Assembly (NCBI GenBank): GCA_028673005.1
Contig: CM054115.1
Coordinates: 189,538,548-189,602,547, forward strand
Length of the DNA: 64,000 bases
Origin: Tanypteryx hageni
Lineage: Eukaryota; Arthropoda; Insecta; Odonata; Petaluridae
Reading direction: 5' to 3'
The position numbers were made by a program, and so were the translations under genes. Positions 13,557-25,547 of the stretch are shown here, piece after piece (position 1 is the first letter of the stretch; each line of letters starts with the position of its first letter). The notes beneath the pieces were generated by a model that was not told the origin of the DNA, did no database searches, and saw only the letters and a program-made list of their open reading frames with translations.

Positions 13557-13773
13557 AGTTTACTGAATAATAATAATCTTGAATTGTTAACGTTGCAATC
13601 TATTAAGTTTGAAATTACTACAACTATAATTTCGATGCTTCATAAACAGCGCGAAGTGGATAACGCAATTATTTTGGCTATTTGATGGCTTAATAGACGC
13701 TAATTCAATCGGAGGCAGCAATGTGGGTCGCCTTGGCAACACCCGGAAAGAGTACGAAAAAGTGATAAAATTT
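13557..13773 (+). repeat. Direct repeat, copy 2 (partner 11103-11286)
   Basis: Same sequence as copy 1, uninterrupted, with about 35 bp of extra sequence near 13615-13650 absent from copy 1. Confidence 0.85.
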
Positions 13774-14762
13774 CGAAAAGAAATGCGTGTTTCTGACAAA
13801 TTCTTTCGTGTAACATCTAAACATCAAAAGAATAAGATATTTTATAGTTTTAGCCGTCGAATAAAACAAAAATAGAGAAATTCGGTCCATATTTACATAT
13901 TTTAATATATGAAGGAAATAAACCTTGCACCATGAAAAATCGAAAATCCCGTGTAAACTTATGGGAAAATATAATTAATTGTCTCCCGGAGTCGAATCCA
14001 GGACTTTTGATGTTTGATTTTTCTAGAGACCACCTCATGGGGGTTTAACGATTGTGAAAGTTTCAGCTTTAATTCCATTGGGAAATGTCAAAAAATACCG
14101 GGACAGACAGACAGATAGACGGACACTTGAGAATTATTATATAAGGATACTTTTCCGTGCACAGCTTTACCCACTTAAATGGCAAAGAAGGCCTTTCAAA
14201 CAAGCATTTTCCTTCGAAATTTTCTAGTGGACATTCGCCACTCGGGCGGGACAAGTGGATAACCACTTGTCGGCGGTATTCGAATAAAATTTGGATATCT
14301 GCCCTAATTTGAAATCTTCACCTCCAGTTATAGAAAGAGTACCACGTTCGTGATAGTCATACATTGGTTTATTCGGCGAGTTGGAAGAGCATCAAGTAAC
14401 CTTAAAACGTCAATGTAAGCGACCTGTGTTTTAGAAAGACTTTCAGCCTTAATCCTACTGTAATTAATTAAAATTTTAATTGTCGCAATGCTAATTCATC
14501 TAGGTATCGTTTATTATGCCTTTGCAACCTCTTTCAAACGAATGTCGGCCAATTTCAAGTCTTTTTTGCTGGATACCTTTAAACAATTCCCGGTCCACCG
14601 TTTATTACAAAGAGAAATAATATATGATTAGAAAGGAATGCTGCTTGGTAGGGCAACAAATTATTATTCATCATAAGGTTGCAACAATTTTATTTAATGT
14701 AAATGTAATGTAATTTAATTTGGATTCTTTTGCTTATCTAAACACTTTTGTAGATATAGAGT
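13774..14762. other. Non-coding span with possible SINE relic
   Basis: No gene. On the - strand at about 13985-14040 there is a tRNA B-box-like string (GGATTCGACTCC), and 14100-14125 has a GACA-type microsatellite, so a degraded tRNA-derived SINE is possible but not demonstrated. Confidence 0.3.
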
Positions 14763-15152
14763 AAGAGATAGGGGGATGTGGGGAGGAAGATGCGGGGAGG
14801 AGGATGTGGGGAGGGGGATGTGGGGAGGGGGTGTGGGGAGGGGGATGCGGGGAGGGAGATAGGAAGGAAGGTACATACATAGAGAGAAAGAGAAGTATAG
14901 AACTAGAAAAGGACGGGAGGAAAGAGATAAAGGAGACAGAGAAATAGAGGGAGAGCTTGGATTGTGACAGGAGGGAATGGGAGAGGAGGAAGTGGGAGAA
15001 AAGAGAGGGAGAGAGAGGAGGGGAGGGAGAGAGAGAGGATGGGAGGGAGAGAGAGGAAGGGAGGGAAAGAAAGGGGGAGGGAGAGAAAGAGGGAGGGAGA
15101 CAGAAGGAGGGATACATAGGGAGGGAGAGAGGTACGCCGAGAGGGAGGGAAT
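14763..15152. repeat. Polypurine tract (GGGGA/GGGA repeats)
   Basis: The + strand is nearly all A/G, with GGGGAGGGGGATGTG repeats on the left and GGGAGGGAGAGAGA on the right. Open frames across it are low-complexity artefacts. Confidence 0.9.
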
Positions 15153-15410
15153 ATTAGTATTTATCCGTCATATAACGGCCAATACACTAGTTATTAAATA
15201 TTAACAATGAGTGGAGGCTACTGCGACGATATTATAAAGAAAGGAATCAAAAGGTTATGGCGTATGAGTTGATTCCTTTCTTCATGCTATTAAACATTGT
15301 TAAAAGAACGATATGCATTCGTTAAAGTGGCAGTTTTATCGGAAGAACTTTTCCTCTCATAAAAATTGCAATTACAATATTAACTGCATTTTAAAGATAC
15401 AATTAAAGAA

Positions 15411-15599
15411 TGTAAAATAAAGAGACATGTTGTAATTCCACATAAATTTATTTAAAACGGCCTAGGTTTCGTTGCAATGAAACAACCTGACGATGTTGCA
15501 TTGCAACGAAACCTAGGTCGTTTTAAATAAATTTGTGGAATTACGTCTCTTTATTTTACATTATGAAGAAATTCCACCAAGTGACGCCTGAAACCATTG
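15411..15599 (+). mobile_element. Mini fold-back PLE-like element, 12-bp TSD
   Basis: The inverted arms are about 15409-15480 and 15498-15561, followed by an asymmetric tail containing ATTCCACCAAGTGACGCCTG. The element is flanked by the direct repeat ACAATTAAAGAA at 15399-15410 and 15600-15611, a 12-bp target-site duplication. It has no coding capacity and is 189 bp long. Its tail resembles that of the element at 47974-48190, so both belong to one group. Confidence 0.8.
15484..15522 (+). ncRNA. Hammerhead ribozyme motif (best preserved)
   Basis: AAC (stem I), CTGACGA core, one extra T, perfect stem II GTTGC/GCAAC with an ATT loop, GAA, self-complementary stem III ACCTAGGT, cleavage base C, and GTT closing stem I. 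All conserved hammerhead positions are present. The very short stems I and III are typical of minimal PLE hammerheads, which are thought to work as dimers. Confidence 0.82.
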
Positions 15600-15611
15600 A
15601 CAATTAAAGAA

Positions 15612-16763
15612 GATAAAACTTCGCTTATAAATTAAACCTTTAATCACGTGTGTCTTATTGCATCAATTTACAACAGAAACTGTATTGCTCTAATGAAGGC
15701 AGTAACTTCATACAAGATGAAAATAAGTCAAACAAAATAATGAATTGTGAGTGGCCTAAAAATGTGTTTTCTATTTATGTGAGACGCTACATATACCCAT
15801 TCTTTGTGGCTAAACATATTGAAACTCACTCGGAACGCCTGCGATTTTGCAAAGGCAACCCGCTATGTGAATAAGATCTGAGAGCAGTATAATCTTAAGG
15901 AGACCAAATGTACAGATTATTTTGTTTATAATTTAATGAAATGCCAACGGGTTCGGCTCAAATACAACACAATAATCCGTAAGATTGTTTGAGAGTAATT
16001 GTGAGATAAAATTCGAACGAACAAATCAGACATGCAATTGATAGTCAAATTCACGCGTTGCGCTATAAAACCGCCGAGTAAACCAAAAGAGAATTTTCAG
16101 CTACGCATATTAGGATTCATCGATAGTGATTCACCGATCGATCAACAGTTTTATTGAGTTTCTTTGATTCCAGCGAACTCCAATATTCACTTTGGATTTT
16201 TCATTTTTTAACTAAATTATATTAGAATGCCTAAACAGAAACCATCGCACCAGCCTCTCAAAACTTAGTAATATTTTCGGTTAAGATAGGAAATTTAAAT
16301 TAAAAAACACTGGAACACGAGCGAAATAAATCAAGTAAACTCTTGTCTCTTGCATACTCCGAGCAACTCGTGAATCAAGTCAGCAGAATATCCCGGATTA
16401 AGAAACCTATGGAGAATAAAAGCTCCATACCGTGAAACTTACGGAGGTGGCAATTTTACGAGCAGTGCGCGGCGCCTCTGAACTTGGACATATTTTTCAT
16501 TCATTTCCCATTCCGTCGGTCACAACTCGAAGAAAAATGGCCGACGCCCACCGATCATTCGGACAAGATGAACGCGCATCCTGGATCGCAAACGATCTTC
16601 CGGTTATCAAGTAAAGGCCTCTTCACGCCCCAACTCCTGCACCCCCTGCCATAGTCCTCCCTCCTCCTCCTATCCCTACGCCCTCCATCTCATTCGCCGC
16701 GGCACAAACGCAGCTGAATTCTCGCTCCATTCACACCTATTTATCCTCATTTTTCCTTCTCTA
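15612..16763. other. Non-coding span
   Basis: No supported gene. An ATG in good context at 16537 (AAAAATGGCCGAC) opens a short frame that meets a GTAAAG donor-like string at about 16612. It could be a 5' exon but has no recognisable product. Confidence 0.3.
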
Positions 16764-17075
16764 TTCACACATGCTCACTCCATATCTCATTGATCCTTCC
16801 CCTCGCCTCCTCTGTCTCCCTTCTTTTATCTCTATCCCCCTTACCTCTATCTCTCCCCTCTCTCACTCTCTCTCTATCTCTCCCCTCCATCTCTCTTCAC
16901 CTCCCTCTTCCTCTCCCTTCTCCCCTCCCTCAATTTCTCTCCACCTCCTTGTCTATCCCCTCCCTCTTTCTCCCTCTCTCCCCCCCTCCCTCTCCCCCCT
17001 CCCTCCTTCTCTCCCCTTCATCTCCCTCCCCTCCTCCTTCGCCCCCCCTCTTCTCCTTCCCACTCATTCTCTTCT
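16764..17075. repeat. Polypyrimidine tract (CTCCCT-rich)
   Basis: The + strand is almost all C/T (CTCTCCC, CCTCCCTC) with no fixed unit. The serine/proline/leucine frames across it are artefacts. Confidence 0.88.
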
Positions 17076-18066
17076 GAATGGAATTCGAACATTTATGACT
17101 GCACGTGCTTTATCCGAAACTGCCTCTTCTTCCACATTTCATCTTCATTTTCTCGATCGAATTCCAAATTTGACGCGTCCCTCGCCGAGAATTTAAATTT
17201 CCACCGTCCTCTGCTCCCCCGCAAGTTATGAATGTGGGCAATGTAAAGCGATGCCGTTGCTTTTCAAAATTATCTTAGACAAATTATGAGATGAATGCTC
17301 ATTAAAAATTGAAACACTTTATCCCCTTATGATAGCGTTTCTCTTCGTGACAGTCACTCGTTATATCCGATAAAACATCTGCGCTGTCTCGAATTAAAAT
17401 TTCGACTTTTAATATACGCATGCTTCTATCGCGGTGCCCCCATTTTCACCATTTATGTAAATTTAAAAAAGGTGTAACCGAATAATAATAAAAGGCTACT
17501 TCAGTCCCTTTCTGACTCCCTCTATCACACTATAAAAATGCGAATAACTCAATAATGGACCGAGATTCATTTTTTTATATTTAACAGGAATAACAGATTC
17601 ACATATTGTAAGATGACGACCGAAAGAAATATCGAAAAAAGTCCTAGGCAGTAGTAGTCCAAGGTAGGCATTTCCATTTCCTATATGATAACACGTAAAA
17701 ATCGACTTTTTGACTTGCATGCTTGTATTCTTTCTGAGATCTAAATTAGAAAGAATTCACCTATGATCTTCGGATCTAGCCCATTTTAAAGAAAAAACTA
17801 TGAAGTTTTAATTCTGTTCATCTATTCCCGCCTACAGTTCGAAATTCCTCATGTTAAACGTTTAATTCACATATTTTGGGGAAATCTTGCCATTTTAACG
17901 AGATGTTGCCAATGCCAACCCATTACATTGTTAAACCTCGAAATCCTATTGTTATTTCATTCCTTATGGGTGAAAGCATGCTTTGAATGCTCTTACAATT
18001 AATACGAGAGAGGAGAGATTCTTTTTATAGCAACCAATGTAAACAACATTCGTTGCGTTATTTACG
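17076..18066. other. Non-coding span
   Basis: No gene or recognisable repeat seen. Confidence 0.4.
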
Positions 18067-18074
18067 AGGAGTTC

Positions 18075-19091
18075 CAGGGGCGCACCCAGGGGAGGGGCTG
18101 ACAGGCTTTAGCCCCCCCCCCCAAAAAATTTACATGTTCATGCTAGGGCTTTAGTATTAACCAGAAAGGCTGTACTATTTGTAAGTAAATCTGCTGGTTT
18201 TTCGTAAGATTTCTTATAATATTCTCGAGAAATTCTTCACAATGTCGATCATTAAGGAAATGTAGTCATCGGTAAATTTTCAGCCGTTTTCCTATGCAGC
18301 TTGCCGAAGTAAGACTTCTTTTCATTTTTTTTGCATCCATTTTTCTAACTTCATTATAGTTGTTCCCTACACCAACGATATAGTAAAAGAAGGCAACCCG
18401 CATTGAAAAAGTGGTCATTTCAGCCTTCTTTTGTCCTCCATGTGAAGGGTAAAGCCAAGTGACCCTGGATCCCTAATAGCTTCCAGATGGAGAGAACATA
18501 TGCGAACGACGCAAAGAGGAAATTCGAGGAAAGGTTTTTCTAAGAACGTTAAAGCACATTTTGAGAAAGGAACGCATTTTTGAGCGTCAGTTTCACATTG
18601 TCTCTCCTCAAAGCAACTGCATTAGTGAGTGTGTCTGTTTTGTGTATTCTGAGTGCAAGATAATTCGTTAGAAATCATAAAAGTTGACGATAAGTTACCT
18701 TTATAATAAAATCTCAAGTTACCGGTTATGCTCACCATATCCTCTTGCTTCCGGATAGTTTTCTTTTTTGAGGAGTGAAATCTTAATTTCGGAACGTTTG
18801 TTACCATAAGTTTCGAGTGTTTCATGTTATTATCCTTATTTTCCTGAAGTTTTTAACGGCGACGAATTTACAGCATTTGGTAAGTAATTATTTCACAAAA
18901 TGGAATGTTTCCTATTTTTATGTTACTAGTGAATAGAATCGCATTTCTTTTCTTTAATGAATACCCCCTATTTTCTATCCGAAAATCGCTACGTTTTTAT
19001 CTCAAATTAAAACGTATTAGATATGTTCGGTGGGATATATTTTGTTATGGTTGAGCCCCCCCCCCAAGAGAAATTCCTGGGTGCGCCCCTG
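18075..19091. mobile_element. hAT-type MITE with perfect 8-bp TSD
   Basis: The element has 16-bp perfect terminal inverted repeats CAGGGGCGCACCCAGG / CCTGGGTGCGCCCCTG and is flanked by identical 8-bp duplications AGGAGTTC at 18067-18074 and 19092-19099. The 8-bp duplication and CAGGGG-type terminus are hallmarks of hAT transposons. The 1,017-bp interior has no transposase, so it is non-autonomous. Poly-C and poly-C/A tracts lie just inside each end. Confidence 0.92.
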
Positions 19092-19099
19092 AGGAGTTC

Positions 19100-21688
19100 A
19101 TTTGAATGTAGAACATTGATCACTTGCATCTTAAAATTAGGTACTTAGAATCATCGTAGGAGTTCGAAAATGAAACAACGAACGCCTAAAAGAACGAGTT
19201 TGTTTTCTTGCCATCCATTGAAAGTCAAGACATATTTGAACATTTTTTATTTCACAAAAACTTTTCCCGTTGAATTTCTACGGGCATCTCCCTAGTATAC
19301 AGTATAATTCTCAAGGTATTACGCTACGAATTCCACTGTGTCACACATTCGTCATTACTTTGAAAATGGATGAGTTTAAAAACACACAATTTACTCCTTT
19401 TCTTTTCATCACCAATGCTTGGCATAAAAGTCAATTGGAAAATTCTTCATTTTATTTAACTGCATCTGCGAAGAATTTTCTAAACACCAAATTGTAAAAA
19501 TCTTCTTATACATTCAGAGCTGAACGACTCGATTTTATGTATTTCTCGAGGTGTTCAATTCCTTTGTAATACTACTATGGTTTTTTTTACCAGGTTAATT
19601 TTCTTAATTTTTGCGATGTTTGGTATTTTCCCAAAATTTACACAATCCATCCATTTTGCAGAGAACAAATTGAAAAAGGCAGCTAATTTTTCATTAGTTT
19701 GCACTAATGGATAATTTTCAGTGTTGTTTAAAATAATTAGATGGCACTAGTATTAAAATCTCCCTAAGTTCGCACGAATGTTGTTTTCTCAGTGACAAAA
19801 AGACGAAAGAAACAAAATAACTACCCAAGTCCTGTGTCACAGCTATATAACACGATAACTTGAATGAATTTTTAAGTTTTCATAATTTTGTAGAAGGAAG
19901 AAATGTTTCTCGAAAAGGATACTCCATAGGACGAAAAATATTTCCTATGACACGAAATAAATAAAAACAAAACGTTTGATAAAGCGTTTAAATATTTAAA
20001 GCGGCGCACTCAACGGGCATATGAATTAAAAAGGATATTTCCCTGATTTGTGTGTGACTGGAGAGGGAATAGACAAATCCGTATGCAACGTGTTAACGCT
20101 ACTCTATATTCCTCTACCTATCCTCATTACACTACTAAGGTCCTCAAATCACTGACATGACTCATTTTTTCTCCTCTATTTCTATTTATTGTTAATCGTG
20201 AACGTTTTATAATATTATCGTTACTTTAAAATTGTGATTTTTTTATAGCAATACTGACCTATATGTACACACAGATACATTCAAGAAAAGGCTATTCCTA
20301 GTCAATGTTTTGGTTTAAAATTTAAAAAAATGACAGGAGAGTATTATAAAACAAAATTATGTAAGATTAAGCAGTCTAGTTCGATCTAAAAAAAGGAATT
20401 GATTTGAAGGAGGACAAATGAGCTAGTATATCAAAAGAGCAATCAGTGGAAAAGCACTTATGAATTTCTTCGTGTTTTTAAAATTCATAGACGCGTATAA
20501 TTTTGTAGTAGCCATTTCCGCCGTACAGCATCAGAACTAATGGATTTCCAATGCCACTAATGAGATACCGTTATTTTATTCTAAACAATGGATCGTTACG
20601 GGTTTAACAAAAAGGTTATACAATGGCAAGGGGTTAGATGGAAGAGGAGACTGACATAGTCTCAATATCGCCCCAATAAAGGCGTTATTCAACTCAATTC
20701 TCTCCCTCTCTCCCCCTCCCCCCTTACTCCCCTCTCTCTTTCTCTCTCTCTCTCCCTATCTTCCTCCCTCTTGCACCACTTCTACTTTCTCATGTACTCT
20801 CCTACTATAATTTTCTCCTTCATTCTTCAATACACTCACTTCAACAATTCGCTTTCATTTTCTTATTTCCAAATCTTTTTAAAAATTCATTAGATATCAT
20901 TTTATATTAATTGTTTCGTTTCCTCCACTCATTCTAGCAGATATCCTTAATTTCTTAACCGACCGAGTATTCGTTATTTATTCAATAATTATATATTTAT
21001 TTTCTATTTGTTTATTCAGTTTATTTATTACACACTCAATTCCTTGCTTGATTTTATTTGATAATTTGTTTGACTTAGCTGATTAGTTTATAGTTAATAT
21101 GGGAAAAAACTTTTGTCTTTCTTTGAGTGCGAAAATTTCGTCCAGATTGATCAAGTTCGAACGACTCACTTTCCGACCAGGTGAAGAAAATACGTGGCTA
21201 AGGACCTTCGAGATTTACCAAATTAATTAAAATTTTAATTAGAATAAATGCATTCAAATGTCACTTAAAACTATACACTGCATGGTTTATAAAGTATTAC
21301 GTTTAATGCACCAATGTCAGTAGACATCGGACGATCTCGCCACGTGAAGTGTCTCTTTAAGCATTAACGTGTGACACAGATAAGCGTTAAACGAATCGCG
21401 AGGTCGTGTTTCCTCGCTTCGTTCTGCGTAGCTCGACACGCACCGCCACTGCCATCTGGCGCACCTCCCGTCAAACAAGCCGCCCACGCGGCTCCATGTT
21501 GGCGAACCGCAACAATCATCCCTTCAAACGCGGTCGGGAGGAAAAAAATAAACGATGGTGTATAAAATGTGGAGAATCCCATTTGTGATTTTACACAACA
21601 AATAATGAAAGGAGAGACCTTCAAGCGATTACTTTTGCTCCTAGCCGTATTGACATCTGCTGCCTCCCGCCGCTCCTCATTTCTCTTT
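19100..21688. other. Non-coding span with CT tract and CpG-rich patch
   Basis: No gene recognised. 20697-20775 is a CT-rich simple repeat. 21395-21545 is CpG-rich relative to its surroundings and might be a promoter or 5' exon, but no product is recognised in either strand's open frames. Confidence 0.4.
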
Positions 21689-21947
21689 TAAGAGTGAGAG
21701 AAGGAAAGGGAGAGAGAGGGGGAGAAGGAAAAGGAGAAAGAGGGAGGGAGGTGGATGGGGAGAGAGAGGGAGGTGGAGAAGGAAAGGAGAAAGGGAGGGA
21801 GAGAAGGAGGGAGGTGGATGGGAAGAGAGAGGGAGGGGGAGAAGGGAAAGGAGAAAGGGAGGGAGAGAAGGAGGGAGGTGGATGGGGAGAGAGAGGGAGG
21901 CGGAGAAAGAGGAGAGAGGGAGGGGGAGAAAGAGGAGAGAGTTTCGA
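21689..21947. repeat. Polypurine tract with ~45-90-bp repeats
   Basis: A GGAGAGAGAGGGAGG-rich + strand with several imperfect copies of AGGGAGGTGGATGGGGAGAG. The frames over it encode only Arg/Glu/Gly or Ser/Pro/Leu low complexity. Confidence 0.88.
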
Positions 21948-23009
21948 CTTCCGCGAGCGGAATGGAGACGAAATAGAAGAAACGGATTTCGAACGCTTCG
22001 AGAATCCCTCCCAGCGAAGCATTACGAGACTTTTCTAACTTTCTCCCATTCCCTGCGAGCCAAGCAAAAAAGCAACATTGGTCTAGAAAACACGTTCTAG
22101 TAGAGCCTCTCGTGGGCTACATAGAATCTGGCCCGACCCTTTAAATGCAAGCGAAAATTATATACTAGTTCAAATCGAAGAATTGCTATTTAATTTCAAG
22201 TCTTTCTATTTCGTATCACTTCGTATTCCACCATTACGAACATCTCCTTTGATTTAAGTCAATGCTCAGCTTTGACAAAAACCCTCAATCGACCTCAGGT
22301 AGGAACCATCCAGATCTGTTTTCGCAGCTTCGTGAGAACGAATCACTTCCTTTAGATAATTTAAGTACAGAAACTACATAAATCGAGGTTGTAATGCTAA
22401 ATTAAATATTTTTTATGGCAAAAATCAATAAAGGTATACGGAATTCTCCCAGATTACCTTCTAAAATTAAAGTCTTGTAGTGAGTATAAGCTGGTGGTTT
22501 TTACGATGAACGTGATACATAGGAGGAATTGATAAAACTTAATATCAAATGATCTTCTGGAAATCCCAATAAATATTTTCTTACTGATGATGAAATTCAT
22601 TAGTTTTCCAGAATAGTAGATGCATAGACTCGGGTTATCCTTGCTGAAACTGCGATCACTGACATGGGAGAAGTTTGACCGATTCAGAAATTCAGTATAG
22701 GAATTCTTACGTCTAATTAAAGACAAAAGCGAAACTCAATTTTTGCTCTGCGGCTTAAGACTAGATAATCCACTTTATGCTCTGTTTCAGATAAAATTAT
22801 GAATAGCTGCAGTATTTAGAAAATGCTGAAGAATGAAGACGCTAGAATTTGAAGATGACTCCACGACTATGTTCAATAATAGGTTATAAATGAAGCTCCA
22901 ATTATACCGAAGTCTCGTAGAATGCACATCTGCCATAAAATCTTCCACCTGGAGGTATTAAAAATGATTTTTTTTAAGAATTCAATGAAGTTATAAATAT
23001 GGAAATAAA
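21948..23009. other. Non-coding span
   Basis: AT-rich, no gene recognised. Confidence 0.4.
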
Positions 23010-23023
23010 TTATCTTTAGCCGT

Positions 23024-23418
23024 AACAGTAAGTAAGCAAAGCCTCCTTCACCGTAAACAGGAATAGAATACATTCGCACTGCAGGTTGCTGGTAAACACC
23101 GTCGTAGGACCTACATCAAAATGAAACACACAAACATACAACTCCGTCAAAAGGCACTCACCCAGTATACTCGAACCAAAACTTAAACTAGACACTGATG
23201 TTTCGACAGCTAAACTGTCTGTCATCTTCAGTAGTAGTGTGTGAGTGCCTTTCGACGGAGTTGCATGTTCCTGTGCGTGCGTGCGCGTGTGTTGTGTGTA
23301 GGTCTTGCGACGGTGTTTACCAGTACCCTGCAGCGTGAATGTATTCTCTTCCTGTTTACGGCGAAGGAACTTTTGCTTTTTTACTATGGTATTGCTTCAC
23401 CGTGTCTCACATCCCCCT
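23024..23418 (-). mobile_element. Fold-back PLE-like element, 14-bp TSD, no RT
   Basis: The imperfect inverted arms are about 23034-23166 and 23238-23378. They are bracketed by a 14-bp direct repeat TTATCTTTAGCCGT at 23010-23023 and 23419-23432. The TSD length equals that of the RT-bearing PLE 400 bp to the right, although the sequences differ. It is 395 bp with no coding capacity. A hammerhead motif lies at the centre on the - strand. Confidence 0.8.
23187..23235 (-). ncRNA. Hammerhead ribozyme motif
   Basis: On the - strand: ACTA (stem I), CTGAAGA core, extra T, stem II GACAG/CTGTC with a longer loop, GAA, stem III ACA-TCAG-TGT, cleavage base C, and TAGT closing stem I. All conserved core residues are present. 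Unlike the other motifs here, stem III has a true tetraloop. Confidence 0.72.
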
Positions 23419-23932
23419 TTATCTTTAGCCGTGAAATTTTGATGTTAGATATCCACCTTAAGTGTAGATTAGATTGAGAAATAGAGAAGATGACAATTGT
23501 TTGAAATGCCTGGCGCGCAATAACATCCCGTTCACCTTAGTTTATTTGTATCCTTTATTTTTTGTTCTATTTTTACTTTCTCATATACGTAGTATATTGA
23601 GAAAGTATTGTTATCGAGAAAAAATTCGACCTCGAGATTTTGATGGAAATACACGTTTTAGGTGTCCCTGAGTCCATAAAAGTTGATTTCGCCATGCCGT
23701 TTGTCCTTCTGTCTGTTTGCCGTTCTAGGGCCCAAACGCGTACATAAAATCGAATGATATCTCGTATTTATGCAATATATCATCTTTTGCAAACCCTTTT
23801 TTCATAAAAATGATATTGCACAAAAATAATGGGTAGTTTATTCTAGTAGTAATAGATAGTAGCTCAATAACTTTGGCCAAAACTAACTAAGGTGAAATAC
23901 TCCTTTAGCCAAAACAACTAGAGGGCTACAAA

Positions 23933-23973
23933 ACCCAATGCATTTCGCCCACAAGGTGAGCATCGTCAGGGGT
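23933..23973 (-). ncRNA. Hammerhead ribozyme in PLE left repeat
   Basis: On the - strand: ACCC, CTGACGA, extra T, stem II GCTCAC/GTGGGC with a CTT loop, GAA, self-complementary stem III ATGCAT, cleavage base T, GGGT. It mirrors exactly the copy at 25507-25547. Confidence 0.8.
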
Positions 23974-25506
23974 AAAACCTGTTCCAACAGTGACTGGGAG
24001 CCAACTACCAGGTTTGAAACGGAAAGTATTAAGAAGACGACCGAGAAAGAAGTGAAGCGCGGAAAGATTTTTCGGCGTGTGTTTCGTTTAAATCTATCAG
24101 TTTGTATAGGGTCTTGTTGAAATCTGTGTCCGTGTTCATAAGTGTATCGCGGTTTTTGTAAATGTGAAGGTTTTCTAACGAGTTTAGTGAGTTATTGGCT
24201 GAAGTTATCAATGTTAAATCGTTTACGTGTATACTATGACCTGTTTCAAAGATGTGGTTGGCAACGCTTGATTTTTCAAAACGATTATATTTATAGTGAG
24301 CCATGTGTTCCTTGAAGCGTGTTATTAGTTTCCTTCTTGTTTGTCCTATGTACTTTTTGTCACAGTGTGAGCATTGTATTTATAAATACCGGACTTGTTC
24401 AAAGATTCTGTTCTGTCTTTTGTACTGCCCAGTAAATTTTTCAAATTATAAGGATTTGTATATGTTATGGTATAATTCTTATGTTTAAAAATTTTGTTCA
24501 AGCTTCTGTTTAATGGTGGAAAATAAGGCAATTTTACATATTTGTCCTCTTTTTTGTTGTCTAATTTGAGGGAAGTGGCATTGGACAAGGTTTTATTAAA
24601 GTTATGTTTTCTCACTAATTTATTAATTAAATTATTATCGTATCCAAGTTTAGCGGTAATTTGTTTTATGTGTTTGAGTTCCTTTGCATATCTGATTTTA
24701 TTGAGGGGGATGTTACATAATCTGTGTGTTAAAAATTGAAACACAGCTATTTTTTGGTTCATAGGGTGAAAGGAGTTGTTAGGAATGAAGTTATCAGCAT
24801 GTGTAGGTTTTCTAAAAATGTCAAACTCAATGTGTTGTCTATTATTTATGATAAGCAAGTCCAAAAATGGCAAGGTGTTGTTTTCTTGAAGTTCATAAGA
24901 GAACTTAATTGAAGGATATATGTTGTTTAACTGATTAACAAATTCATCTACATTTTGTTTCTTTAAATCAAAGATTGTGAATATGTCATCCACGTACCTC
25001 AACCATATATCTGGAAAGTAATGAAATTTCTTTTGCAATCGTTTTCAAAAGAGGACATGAAAATGTTGGCTAGAAAAGGAGATAGGGGGTTTCCCATAGA
25101 AGTGCCTTGTGTTTGTTTGTTAATTTCATTTTTTAATAGAAAAACGTTCTGTGACATGCATAAATTAGTAAGTTGTAAATATTCGAGAACAATTTCATCT
25201 GAAAAATTTTGTTTTAGTAACAATGATTTTAAAATTTGGGATGTTTCTTACAGAGGTACACTTGGGAAGAGACTTTTAACGTCAAAGGAGACCAAAATCT
25301 CAGACTCTTTTAATATTATGTTAAAAACCGCGATACACTTATGAACACGGACACAGATTTCAACAAGACCCTATACAAACTGACAGATTTAAACGACACA
25401 CACGCCGAAAAATCTTTCCGCGCTTCACTTCTTTCTCGGTCGTCTTCTTAATACTTTCCGTTTCAAACCTGGCAGTTGGCTCCCAGTCACTGCTGGAACA
25501 GGTTTT

Positions 25507-25547
25507 ACCCCTGACGATGCTCACCTTGTGGGCGAAATGCATTGGGT
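25507..25547 (+). ncRNA. Hammerhead ribozyme in PLE right repeat
   Basis: An identical motif on the + strand in the opposite pseudo-LTR, so the element carries two divergently oriented copies. Stem I is ACCC/GGGT and the cleavage base is U. Confidence 0.8.

Noticed and set aside
13985..14040. tRNA-like B box on the - strand
   Set aside because: GGATTCGACTCC fits a B box but no A box, acceptor stem or anticodon arm could be assembled; at most a SINE relic.
14734..15204. Glu/Arg/Gly and Ser/Pro frames over the purine tract
   Set aside because: Low complexity in several frames and both strands; no domain.
16537..16615. ATG frame followed by a GTAAAG donor as receptor first exon
   Set aside because: The donor string overlaps the stop and the product is unrecognised; nothing links it to the receptor.
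21371..21624. CpG-rich frames as a gene
   Set aside because: Overlapping frames on both strands without domain or splice support.
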